The notes below the pieces were generated by a model. It made no database searches, was not told the origin of the DNA, and worked only from the letters and a program-made list of their open reading frames with translations. This document shows, piece after piece, positions 1 to 12,660 of a DNA stretch of 64,000 nucleotides (positions are counted from its first letter, which is position 1; every line of letters starts with the position of its first letter). This DNA comes from Alentia gelatinosa (Eukaryota > Annelida > Polychaeta > Phyllodocida > Polynoidae): assembly GCA_950022655.1 (NCBI GenBank), contig OX465581.1, positions 106,127,125 through 106,191,124 on the forward strand, read 5' to 3'. The position numbers were made by a program, and so were the translations under genes.

Positions 1-114
1 CATCTGGTCCAATAAGCCATGTACTGGGGAGAGTGTTTGGTAGCACAAAACAGCATAGTGTCAATTACACGTGTGGGAAAAGGTATAATAAACAGTGAGC
101 TATATATAGTACTG

Positions 115-735
115 CAGGGATGCCAGTTTGTAGGATTTTGCCTACATGTAGGATTTCCATTTTAGTCTGAAAGAGATAAAATTTCAAGAAGTTGTATATG
201 TTTTGAGAACAATATAGACTCCAGGTTCCCTAAAATCTAAATCTTAGATAAACTTGTTCTGCAATCTTTGAAAATTCTGAATTCAGCTACCCCCAGCACA
301 CTCAATTAGAGGGCCATTGGATCCCAGTGCTCTAACCTAGAGCTGTAGGAGGGTAGGATTCCTGTAGGAAATACTCCTACAGACAAGGGCAAACTTGAAT
401 ACTGACATCTGATTGGCTTAAAATATGTCCTGTGAGAAAAGAGTTATTAAAGCATTACCAAATCTAAAGAATATATCAGAGGAATACCTAATGAACTTGT
501 AAAGATCTTTTGCAGAATGGTGAACTGGTAGTGTGTGGTAATCTTTCTTAAAGGATGTTCTTTGAAGAGCAGCCCATTTAGTGCAGAACTACACATATAC
601 CCACTCTCATAGCAGATATCTAGATATTTGACTGCCAGTCCATGTCAAAGGATACACCATGTGCGTTTTAGGTGATACATAGACTGGCCTTAGTCCCTAT
701 GTAGGAATTTTCCCTGACCCCAACTGGCATTCCTG
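115..735. mobile_element. Non-autonomous element with terminal inverted repeats
   Basis: The left end starts CAGGGATGCCAGTT and the right end is its near complement (AACTGGCATTCCTG). The hexamer GTACTG flanks both sides (109-114 and 736-741), as expected of a target-site duplication. A TGTAGGATTT-like string recurs inside. No ORF is present, so it is MITE-like. Related ends occur at about 36.3, 59.5 and 61.6 kb. The superfamily cannot be assigned from the sequence alone. Confidence 0.6.
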
Positions 736-1261
736 GTACTGTATGTATGCAGGGCTAAATCGTGCTGTGCATGTGCCTACGTCACAGAGGGACGTCACTA
801 CACATTAGTGACGTGGTATACACATCTAGGCGGTATTTGTCTGACGTGTTACATCTGTGTGTAGATGGGGACGTAACTCATTTATGAACGGAGTATAGGC
901 TACTCAGAATGTCATACCTTTATACGCCTGTGAGGAGTAACATTAAAAAGATATTGTAAGAAGACTTATATCATCTCTTATATAAGATGATATAAGGTCG
1001 TACTCATATGCACCATAGATATGCTGTTGATAAAGTAAAACAATGATAATGTGTAAAAGGGTATACGACAGTCACTATAGTGTGTGAGTGAGGGGATTTA
1101 GTGATATAAACGCACAAGGAGGGTGACGTTAGATATTGGACAGCATATAAAGTACCCTAGAGTAACCTCCAGACGTGCCTTACGTGTCTCTATATAGAAT
1201 CGTGTGGATGGGGGCAGGGGGGTGGGGATGGACATAGAACGGGGGTATGGGGGGCAAAGAA
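736..1261. other. Non-coding, no recognisable feature
   Basis: AT-rich sequence with GACGTCAC- and ACGTC-like CRE half-sites (about 780-850), no open frame of note and no repeat I can delimit. Confidence 0.4.
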
Positions 1262-2120
1262 GTGGGTGGGGGACTAAAGGTAGCGCGCGGGGCCATTTGA
1301 CAGCAGAGCACGCGGCGTGCGTGTCAAGACGACCGCCATGAGAAGGTCGCCGCTGTTAATGGCAGTTGTTCCAATCTGAACTGTCGCCGCGTGCCTGCCG
1401 CGCACCAGCGCCCCGCCGCTAGCCGGCCCGGCCAGCACGCCCCGCCGCCCGCCGGTTAATTTGGCCACGGCCTGGCTGGACGCACTCACGCCGCCCACGG
1501 CACGCAGCGCCCGGCAAAAACGACGGGGGCATGCGCGACAGGTCCGGCTAGCGTGAGCTAAAGGAGCGGGGCGGGGGTGTGCTGATGAGGGAGGAGGGGG
1601 GCTGTGGGCTATGTATGGGCGCTCCAGGGTGGGGATCGGTGGACGTGACCCGCGCGCGGCGCCGGGTCTAAGGAGCGCCTGCCGTGTCGTGTTGACCGAT
1701 GTCTGTGGGCAGACGTGCTCCGACGACGTCCCAGCGCCGCCGCGCTCGTCCACGCCCTGCGTGCCCACGCCGCGTCCACTTTCCCCACCCTCCGCCACGC
1801 TGCCTGCGTATAGAGGTGCCGTGCGGCGCGCCACCAGGACATGAGGGAGGGGGCAGCAGCCGGCGCATGTTCATATAACGTGTCGTGTCCGGATTAGCCT
1901 CATTAGCGACGTGCACAAAAACTGCAGCGTACCTGACAGTCAACAGGCGGGTTGGATACGCGAGTTGCTCGCCGTGCTGCCATCCGAGCAGGAGCTGCTC
2001 CTTGAGCTGTTTCTCTGTGAAGTGCTCTGATATTCCCTGCCTAGTCATCCATCGATCTGGCGCCCTGCTCGCCACCACCTCCCCATCAACCCCACTCCCT
2101 GCACTACCCATCCTCTGAGC
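1262..2120. promoter_or_regulatory. CpG-rich island, candidate cis-regulatory element
   Basis: GC- and CpG-dense block set in AT-rich DNA. It contains a TTTGACAGC Meis/TGIF-like site near 1296, GGTTAATTTGGCC near 1453 and the palindromes GAGTTGCTC (1962) and GAGCTGCTC (1992). Open frames exist on both strands because stop codons are rare in such sequence. None resembles a protein family and none has a convincing splice or start context. It could be an enhancer or promoter; the sequence does not decide. Confidence 0.4.
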
Positions 2121-2879
2121 TGCTAACTCACGAATGCTCCCATCCGGGTGTCGTTCTATAATCCCACTATAGCTCGTAATACACCACGTTTGTAGAATTC
2201 GAAATATAATCTGTTGCTATTTCAAATCTTGAGAATGGTCCCTCAGAAAGAACATTACGAGTTGATAAACATTATAGACACACTCTAGTGGGTAAACTTT
2301 CACGTATTCATGTGGTTTCCCGCATTGGTCGTACAGCATAATAGTGAGGACAATTTGCCGCGTCTAACACATTGTTTAAATACACACTCGTATATCACTT
2401 TTCATTCCCGCCCCAGTATTCTTAATGTCTATGACAGTTTCACAATGATGGAGCGGCATCAAATTTGAACGGTAATGGCTACTTCCATCTATTGTTTGAG
2501 ATACTATTTTTCCTTCCAACACCATGATTTGAACTACTCAGATCTATTCATTCCCAGTTGTTCAGTCACTTACTCATCCAGTTCTTTCCTCAGTCCCCCT
2601 TTCTATCCCTCCCTTTCTCTCTCATTCTCCCATTCTTCACTACATCCCATTCAGCTACTCAATTGTTCTTCCTCTTCATTCACAGAAACCCACACGTTAA
2701 TTTTCTCTCTTTTTTTATTAGTAAGTCACTCTACACTCCTTCCCATCGCTACACACACACTCCCGTAATGCACCCTCCCACAGAATCTCCCCCTACTCTT
2801 TTTCACTCTACCCCCTCCCCCAGCCTTCATTCCCTAGCAGCAGACATCATTAGAGTGAAGTCTACTTTAAATCATCGCC
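2121..2879. other. Non-coding; pyrimidine-rich stretch at 2560-2830
   Basis: The plus strand of 2560-2830 is almost all C and T with short TCTC/TTCC runs, which explains the chance open frames there. Nothing else stands out. Confidence 0.4.
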
Positions 2880-3170
2880 GCCTTCTGTCTGTCGCGGCGC
2901 CTGATGTGGTCGGCGAGCTGTCCGTCACGTCGGCACGCGCGCGATTAGCCCGCGCCGCCCGCGGCACGAACCTCACATTTGTCGCCGGACCATAAGAAGG
3001 GCGGCCCTGCGCTACACGCGCGTCCAACGCCCGACCAGCCACCCGGGCCTGATCCTCGCCGACGTCACCCGCCGGATTCCGCCACTAGCCCACTGGACGC
3101 ACGTGCACATGTGTGTGTCAGGGAGAGGGAGAAATGTAGGATGGCTGTGCCTCCGTGTGGCTAAACGGCC
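2880..3170. promoter_or_regulatory. CpG-rich island
   Basis: CpG-dense block with CRE-like GACGTCACC near 3060 and GTCACGTC near 2925. No conserved coding signal. Possible regulatory element. Confidence 0.3.
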
Positions 3171-4515
3171 ACAAGAGTAGCAGTAGCAGCGGGTGGACAA
3201 CTGAAAGTGAAAAGGCAGATGTGAAAGGGGTGATGGGTGTGGAGGGAGGATGAAAGAAGGAAACACGATTTTGGAGAGGGGAAAAGGTGTCTCAGTATCG
3301 CTGTTTACTTTGGTGATAAAAGTAGCCCATCGAGGGGCGAATCTCACTGTTATTGTTGGTCAAGTGAAAGCGCTAAATCCAACCTTGATTTTTTTTCTAG
3401 GTCGAGTCCTCAATTTCCCCCACCGAGCCACGTTACATCTCTCCCCGTGTGTAGTCGAACCAAGGCTTATCCAATAACGGTTTCTCCAGGTTTTCCGATA
3501 AGATACAAACAAGAAGAGTTAAATCATTCCCTGTTATTCCAACAGGATATACAAATGTTATTAAATTAAACCATAGTGAGTCTAATTGAACAATTAGGTT
3601 AAGGGCTTATCCATTTACGTTATAGGTCTATCTGATCCGTCTATAAGTCCGTCTTGCTTGGTCAGGTACTTAGGTCTGTTCAGCTCAGCTCAAATCTCTC
3701 CAAGGCCAATCACTTGTGAACCTCTCGGAATTGGACCTGTTGACGAAGTAGCATACTTTACGAAGTGGACGTGATAGGTGGATCATCATTGTCTGTACCC
3801 GCTCATGTCTGTCTGTATGCTGTCTACCGCAGGTGTAGATGTAGACTTGCTCAAGTCTTTCAACGGTCCTCTTCAATAACATCTTATTTACGACAAATGT
3901 GAACCCAAACAGTTATCATGTTATGACAGACGTCGCGCTGATTGACTGATGTAAAGCTGCTCTTCAATCCATTTGCGATTGTGTTTCCACAAACAAATAC
4001 TGCTGGACTGCAGATATAAGATATGTTGAATCACCACTTGTAGAATTCCAGTCTCATTTGTGGCCTGTGAGTAATGGAACTTGTAAAAAAAACATGAATG
4101 GCCATACTTTGATGGCATACAGATTAAGGTATTTTTATGCCCAAATGTAAGTGGGGTTTAGGGCCTCTTGAACGAGGGTGAGACTGGTCGGAATCTGTCT
4201 GTTTAGGTCTGGTCTCGTCATAGTTTGTCTGTTCAAGTCATGTCCAGGCAAGTCCTATCCGGTGAGATCAAGTCCGGCCTGGCGCCATCCAGTGGGTCCC
4301 CACCACCGGCCACCCGTCCACTTAAACCCTCTCACCCTCACCCTTCCCTCTATCCCTACCTCCACCAACACGTCCACGGCCCCTACCACGGCCTGGCCAC
4401 CCACACTTCAACGTCAAGTTAACTCGGGCTGTATTTCAATGGAGAAGACGGCAAATATTTGCAAATAGCTTTAAATGTTAATTGCCACCTGGTAATCTGA
4501 AGATATTGTTTTCTA
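3171..4515. other. Non-coding, nothing recognised
   Basis: Mixed-composition DNA with degenerate GTCTGTTCAGGTC-like short repeats (about 3620-3690 and 4185-4270) and no supported gene. Confidence 0.35.
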
Positions 4516-4760
4516 TTGTGGGCCGGCGACGTGGCTAGGCAGGCGGTGGGCCGCTTATGCATGCGGCGCCATAAGCATACAACTCTTGTTGCCGCGTTTC
4601 AAAGTCGCCCTGAATATGCAGCGGCGGATCGCGGGGCGGGCGCCGCATTGAAGTCGCCCGTCCTCTCACAGCCCGATTGCCGACAATGTATTCGTGCGCA
4701 TGTAACGGCGGCCCACCACTGAGCCCGGCCGCAAGTGCCCCAGCACGCCGCCGCCCCCGT
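4516..4760. promoter_or_regulatory. GC island with POU- and SOX-like motifs
   Basis: GC-rich block with TTATGCATGC (about 4555), TGAATATGCAG (about 4611) and GACAATGTATTC (about 4682), which resemble POU octamer and SOX (ACAATG) sites. An enhancer role is an inference from motif content only. Confidence 0.3.
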
Positions 4761-7391
<2,631 letters not shown>

Positions 7392-7410
7392 GACCTTGAG
7401 GTGGGGGGTG
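7392..7410. repeat. Target-site duplication, 5' copy, of SINE
   Basis: This 19-mer beginning GACCTTGAGGTG is repeated at 7749-7767 with one mismatch, directly abutting both ends of the SINE. Confidence 0.85.
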
Positions 7411-7748
7411 GGGAGTTAGCTCAGTGGTTAGGGCACTGGACTTGTAATCCCAAGGTTCTAGGACTTTGTGGGTTCGGGTCCCACTGCGGCCACTCTTCTC
7501 CTTCATTCCCAGCAGTGGTAGATTTACTGCTATATCAAAGGCCAATCGTTCTCATAACATGTCTATGTGGTGTGGGAACTAGAAGAACTCTCATCTCGGT
7601 TAATGTGTAGGGGTGAGATTTCTATCTGAATTCATTACATAGATTCGATCACCACCCATGTGGTGTAAAAGAACCTTGAGTAAGTCTGGTGAGAACCTCT
7701 AATGGTTAACTGGACGTTAAATCAACCCAACCAACCCAACCAACCAAC
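7411..7748 (+). mobile_element. Full-length tRNA-derived SINE
   Basis: The 5' end is tRNA-like: GGGAGTTAGCTCAGTGGTTAG holds the RNA polymerase III A box and GGTTCGGGTCCC (7471-7482) the B box. A unique body follows, then a tail ending GACGTTAAATC and CAACC-type repeats. A 19-bp target-site duplication flanks it exactly, so this is a complete insertion. A 5'-truncated copy of the same family lies at 54,438-54,698. The tRNA part is not a functional tRNA gene: it lacks a matching 3' acceptor half and continues into the SINE body. Confidence 0.9.
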
Positions 7749-7767
7749 GACCTTGAGGTGAGGGGTG
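7749..7767. repeat. Target-site duplication, 3' copy, of SINE
   Basis: Repeats 7392-7410 with one G/A difference, directly after the CCAACC tail. Confidence 0.85.
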
Positions 7768-7817
7768 TTACAAGCATGTAATCATGCTTGCTGGCCTCCT
7801 ATTGGCTAGGACAGGTA

Positions 7818-8189
7818 CAGTAGAAACCCGCGTAAGCGGCCACCCTCCGTTCCGGGCCAAAGTTTCCGCTTACGCGAGGTTAAAATAAACATCTAATAGA
7901 GGGAACCGTTCCGAGCAGAGGTTTCCGTTAACGCGAGGTGACCGCTAAGTGGAATTCACAGGGTGGGATTCATGTACCTCACAGGGTTCAAAATCTCATG
8001 AGATTCTGTTCTTTTAAGAGTAAATGTTGCCAAAAATTACAGGGGAAAATACATGTCTCAGGAACCCTTCAATGTAGACGAAGAACTTGTGTGCGAGTAC
8101 AGAATATCAGAAGGATTTGTGTCAGACAAACACCCTGAGAGGTACATGAATCCCATTGTGTGAATCCCACTTTTGGCGGGGTTCTACTG
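7818..8189. mobile_element. MITE with CAGTAGAA-type inverted ends
   Basis: Begins CAGTAGAAACCCGC after a TA dinucleotide and ends GGCGGGGTTCTACTG, the near-complement. Ends of this kind occur in pogo/Tigger-type non-autonomous elements. Inside, GGGATTCATGTACCTC (about 7966) and GAGGTACATGAATCCC (about 8139) form a nested inverted repeat. No transposase frame is present. Confidence 0.6.
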
Positions 8190-8255
8190 AACATAGTTGC
8201 AGCAGGTCCATTTGTCTCATCAAAATGACCCTATAGATTTTAAACATTGTTTAAA

Positions 8256-8445
8256 ATCAAAATATCATGGGATTCTGTACCTTGTTAGGAGTAATTGTCA
8301 CCGACAATTGCAGGGGAAAATATTTATCTCAGGGAAATGGAACCATACAATTCAGACAAGGAGATTGTGTTCCAGAACAGAATCTCCGGAAGATTTGTCT
8401 CAGACAAACACTCTGTGAGGTACATGAATCCCATCGCGTGAATTC
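8256..8445. repeat. Diverged second copy of MITE interior
   Basis: This segment aligns by eye with 7989-8172: shared landmarks are a CATGRGATTCTGT start, CAGGGGAAAATA, TGTCTCAGACAAACA and a GAGGTACATGAATCCCAT end. The two copies are tandem and diverged. Confidence 0.6.
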
Positions 8446-8560
8446 CACTTATGTAACGATGACAACTATAGTAAACCAAACTATTGTCCGTGGGACAATC
8501 AAATTCTATTCTATTCAGAATCAAATTCTATTCTATTCAGAATATGGATCGGAACTATAG

Positions 8561-8722
8561 TACATATATAGAACGTCCTGACCATGTTGTACAAGTCACA
8601 GAACGAGATGGTAATTTACGGTTTGTATGGAACGAGGCATTTATGCCGAGTTCCGTACAATCCGTAAATTATCATCGAGTTCTGTGACTTGTACAAGCAT
8701 GGTTGGACGTTATATATTTACT
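8561..8722. repeat. Large foldback hairpin, about 79-bp arms
   Basis: The left arm (8561-8639) and right arm (8644-8722) are near-complementary around a TTTA centre flanked by GGCA/TGCC. Landmarks are TTGTACAAGTCACAGAAC on the left and its complement on the right. It may be a short foldback element. Confidence 0.85.
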
Positions 8723-9682
8723 ATATACCAAAAAAAAAATTAAAAATCATTAATTTAATTTTTAACAACCGATATGTTAATAAACGTGTTTGGCAAGGTG
8801 GTCCATATTTTAGTGTACGGACCAGTGGTCCGTAAAGTATTTTTACGTTATATGGCGAAACGGTGCATATTTACAGTATATACGGCATGGGTATATAGTA
8901 CATGAGTGTACTGTTCCTTTCCCAGACGAACATTGATGACCTTATTAAATGATTCGACCAATTATAACCTGGCTAGTACTCCGGTAGAAATCGATACGGA
9001 CATGCTGGACCAGCGTGTCCTTGTAGGCTACCTGTAATCGATATTAAATCAGGACGCGTACCTGTAAACGGAAGACAATAACAACTGTAGGCTTTCATTG
9101 ACCAAGGACTGACTTGAAACGAACTCATTATGGATTTATGTAATATCCGTTAGAATTGGTTCTAGCTGTGGATAGGCTTCATTTAACGAAGACAAAACGA
9201 GTGATTGCGAGGAGAGCAGTACATCTCTTTCGCACTTCCTCAAATACTGCAAATAAAGCTAATGCGACTGGAATCTGATAAATGAAGTTGATTGATATTG
9301 TTTCAAAGAAAGACGGGCTTTTATCAATACTTAGTATAGCATCTAACCATTAAGGTGTAATTGAACATTTTCTACTAGAGATAATGAAATTTGATCTGTA
9401 GTGGGTCCCCATACCCATATATAGTCTACAGCCTCCTATGTGTGTGTATGATTAAATTGGAATTTAGGGAGCTATCCAAGCAAAAGCAGCTGAGGATGTG
9501 AGAGATAATACCCTATAACACATAGGATTCGTACACTTATCTCACCCCAGATATTTTTTCTCCATAGACTTAACATTGGGAATTCGTATCTAATGCCCAT
9601 GAGATATTTAGGAAAAATATCCAATGGGGGATTATGTCACAAATGTTAGCCCATTAGTCAATGTAAAGGGTGAGATAAATTC
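8723..9682. other. Non-coding, nothing recognised
   Basis: AT-rich. GTACGGACC/GGTCCGTA words near 8815-8835 form a small palindrome. No gene supported. Confidence 0.3.
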
Positions 9683-9832
9683 AGAAACCCATTCAAGTTT
9701 AGGGGCAGAGCTCAATCCCATCTCATTTGAATCGCGACATAATTCACGCGGCTTCGCCTTGTGAATTACTATGCGATTCAAACTCGATGGGATACAAGCT
9801 CTGACCCTAAACTTTCATGGGGTTTCCTCCAT
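9683..9832. repeat. Foldback repeat, about 65-bp arms
   Basis: The left arm holds TTTGAATCGCGAC and AATTCACGCG; the right arm holds the complements of GAATCGCATAGTAATTCAC and GGGTCAGAGCTT. The arms meet near 9755 and are imperfect but long. Confidence 0.75.
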
Positions 9833-10605
9833 AACATCTGCGGAGCATATTTTCTTGTATATTCGTATCAGGAGTTACCTCCCATAGACGAGCTTGTATA
9901 AGTCTTCTCGGTGAGCTGTAAGATGTAGGAGATTGGTGACATTGATATGAGATTGAATACAAAAAGTTATTTTACCTCAATCTCCCAAATATGATTTCAG
10001 CCATTGGTTTGAGACGGAGAAACTCGTTGACTTTAGTTGATTGAGAATAAGGCGCTCCGAATTCAATATTTTGAGAGGTTATGACGAGAGTAACATATAT
10101 AGAAGTCACCTTTGTTTCATTTATCCTTCAGCGATACCGATAATTCTCCAGGTAAATTCGCCGGCCGGGACTTTGTAATTGGGGAATTTCATTCAGTTTT
10201 TCGTTCCTCGATAATCAATAGTACTATTAGGAAGAACCATTTGTATCACTGCTGTTGCTGGAAGAGTGATTCAACTGAAATCGAATGCAATAAAGCCTTA
10301 AAAAAAGAACCCCAAAGTATATAATTGCCTGACTCCATACCCCTTTCCCATACTACTAACACCAGCCCGACCCTAAAGATCAGCATCGCTCTAACAAACA
10401 TGTCTATTGTATTAACCAATTCTTCGTCTACAAGATATAAAACTCAAGTAACATATAATTCTTGAAAGATATGTTATCGATGATATTCTTCATTTTAATA
10501 CTTGGCAATCGAGGCGAAGGCACGAGGCTCGTTGTGAAGAACGAGCTCGTGCTACGAGAAAACGTGAGCAGCTCGTATGCAGGTCACTGAACCATGACAC
10601 AAGAC
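9833..10605. other. Non-coding, nothing recognised
   Basis: AT-rich DNA with one GAGCAGCTC palindrome at 10566 and clustered GAGCTCGT words nearby (10520-10575). No gene supported. Confidence 0.3.
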
Positions 10606-10852
10606 CAGGGGCCAGTTCCATAATCCAGTCCTGAGAACTAGTTGATATCACACGTGATATTGACTAAAACAATGCTATTGACAGGAACAGGGTTGACTGA
10701 TATCCAATCACATTCTAGTTCATGACAATTCTAACAAAAATGTCCCATTTAGAGCAAGGCATTCACGGCCACAGATATATGTAATGTGAAACTGGGTAGA
10801 GACAAGTAAGTATACACACGTCAGTACCCAAGCCCTGTTTTATGGAACTAGA
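10606..10852. mobile_element. Possible MITE with GGCCAGTTCCATAA ends
   Basis: The left end CAGGGGCCAGTTCCATAA is matched in inverse by CCCTGTTTTATGGAACTAG. The word GGGGCCAGTTCC recurs inverted at about 36,475. No ORF is present; the boundaries are approximate. Confidence 0.4.
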
Positions 10853-12235
10853 AGTACATAACACAGTGTTGTTTCGACTAAGTAGTGGTGAACCTAGACC
10901 TTGTAGGTTGTAGACTTTGGTAAATGCGGTCACTAGTCACATTGAGAGTATCATGTTTCTACACGTGCATCCTGTATCTCCAGTATATGAAATAGAGAGA
11001 GAACCACCTGGAGCGGCCTTATTCAGGTGGATGCTATCAGCTTCCTTTCAGTTTGTCTCTGGTGGTAATCTACTAATGACCAAATGTGACTGGATCATTA
11101 ATTAGTATAGGCGTAGGTAAAAGGGATTGTTAATGCCGCGATAAATCTCTCCCATTCCATGTTCCGCTAACTGACATACCATATAAGAGGACTTGATGCT
11201 TTTAATAGAAAGTGCATCAAAGGATCATGAAATGTATGTAGTAGGTTAATGTAGTTTGTAAATGAAATCATCGTGTCAGGGAAAGTCGTGTAAACCGTTG
11301 TGACTAACCTTGGAACTGCATACATGGAAGTTATATCTTCCCAGGCATAGCACCGATCTTTATGATTTGTTTATATCGTGCAGCTGATATGAACCATCCA
11401 TGGGCATCTTTCTATTATTCCCACTATGTTGTTTATTTACATCTCCGTTTCAAGAGTGTATTACTCTTGTGCATTCGTTGGGGGTTCCTGAAAGAAGAAG
11501 ATGGAAATGTGGGGTCTAATTCCTGATAAGTTCTGAGCCATATTTACTGCTACTCACACCTATGTCTCTTTATTCTATGTTCTTTGTTCTTATCAAACTG
11601 CCCTCAGCTGATAAGACCATCCAAACCCCAAACCCGACCCACAACTGTCCTCCTTGAAGTCGTTTGTGATAGTCGCTCTTCCTGCTATCACCTCAACCCT
11701 GCATGTAAACTTCTACATGTCCTCCTCACTATCGTTCCTCATTTCATTTCTATTCCTTTTCACCTTTTTTTCTCTTTTCTTTTTTTCCTTATATAACCAC
11801 CTCTTTCCCGCACATTATAAACCTATGGCTCACACCCTCCCTATATGACCTATCTAGGTTAAACTTATCTGCATCGGACTACCATCTGGGTTAATCGAAT
11901 CAAGACGAACTTGATATCTGAACTACTGTATCACATTGTTAACCTCATCAGATAATTGTATTATGTAGCGGAATGCCAGCTTGTATTTTTGCGCTATGAT
12001 AAAACCAATGTTGATTACGTTATAGTAACCAAACGATCGATGTATGATTTGTACAGGTGACTATGACAGTTACCTACTGTTCCGAAAATTATTCAAGTAC
12101 ATGTACAACTAATATGTCTAGTAAAGTTAAAGGAAAAACCACTTATACAAGGTGAAATTATGTAAAACTTCCAAACTGGAAGTACACTCGAAACGGCTGT
12201 TAAGCCGATGTATCTTCCAGTATAAATAAAGTCTT

Positions 12236-12238
<3 letters not shown>
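10853..12238. other. Non-coding, nothing recognised
   Basis: AT-rich, with a pyrimidine-rich plus strand at 11,740-11,800. The open frames are low-complexity. Confidence 0.3.

Positions 12239-12294
<56 letters not shown>
12239..12294. repeat. (AT)n microsatellite, 56 bp
   Basis: Perfect alternating AT directly before a GC-rich island. Confidence 0.95.
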
Positions 12295-12297
<3 letters not shown>

Positions 12298-12660
12298 CCC
12301 CTTGAGTCATCCTCTCCCTCTGTCCGCTGTTTACCTCTATCCTCTCCATGCCCTGCCTGTTCATCTTCCATCCCTCTCAGCTTCCTCCCACCCTGTAACA
12401 CCTTCAGAGCGACGGCTTGCACGGGCACATTATGACCCGTCGCCCCAAGTAGCTCGCCTCCCCCCGAGCTGCTCTCAGAGCTACCGGAGCTGCTCGCCAC
12501 TTCTTAGTGCGGGCGGGCGGGTGGGTGCCGCTGACATCGCGTGACGTCCCGCGGCCGTTGCATGCCTGTCACCGCTGCGCCATCAAAGCAGTGCCGAGGC
12601 GAACAACTTCCCCCTCGTAGCCGCCGTCTTTTGTGTGGGTCGGCTGTCCCCAGTTGGCTT
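12295..12660. promoter_or_regulatory. GC-rich island with paired GAGCTGCTC palindromes
   Basis: Two copies of GAGCTGCTC lie 21 bp apart (12466 and 12487) in a GC-rich block. Open frames on both strands look compositional. Candidate regulatory element. Confidence 0.35.

Noticed and set aside
1668..2111. 147-codon minus-strand open frame in a GC island
   Set aside because: High GC suppresses stop codons; all frames are long here, no domain is recognisable and no splice context supports it.
2475..2995. Plus-strand Ser/Leu/Phe-rich frames
   Set aside because: Caused by a pyrimidine-rich tract rather than coding sequence.
7411..7485. Genuine tRNA gene
   Set aside because: A and B boxes are present, but the acceptor stem does not close and the sequence continues into a SINE body with target duplications.
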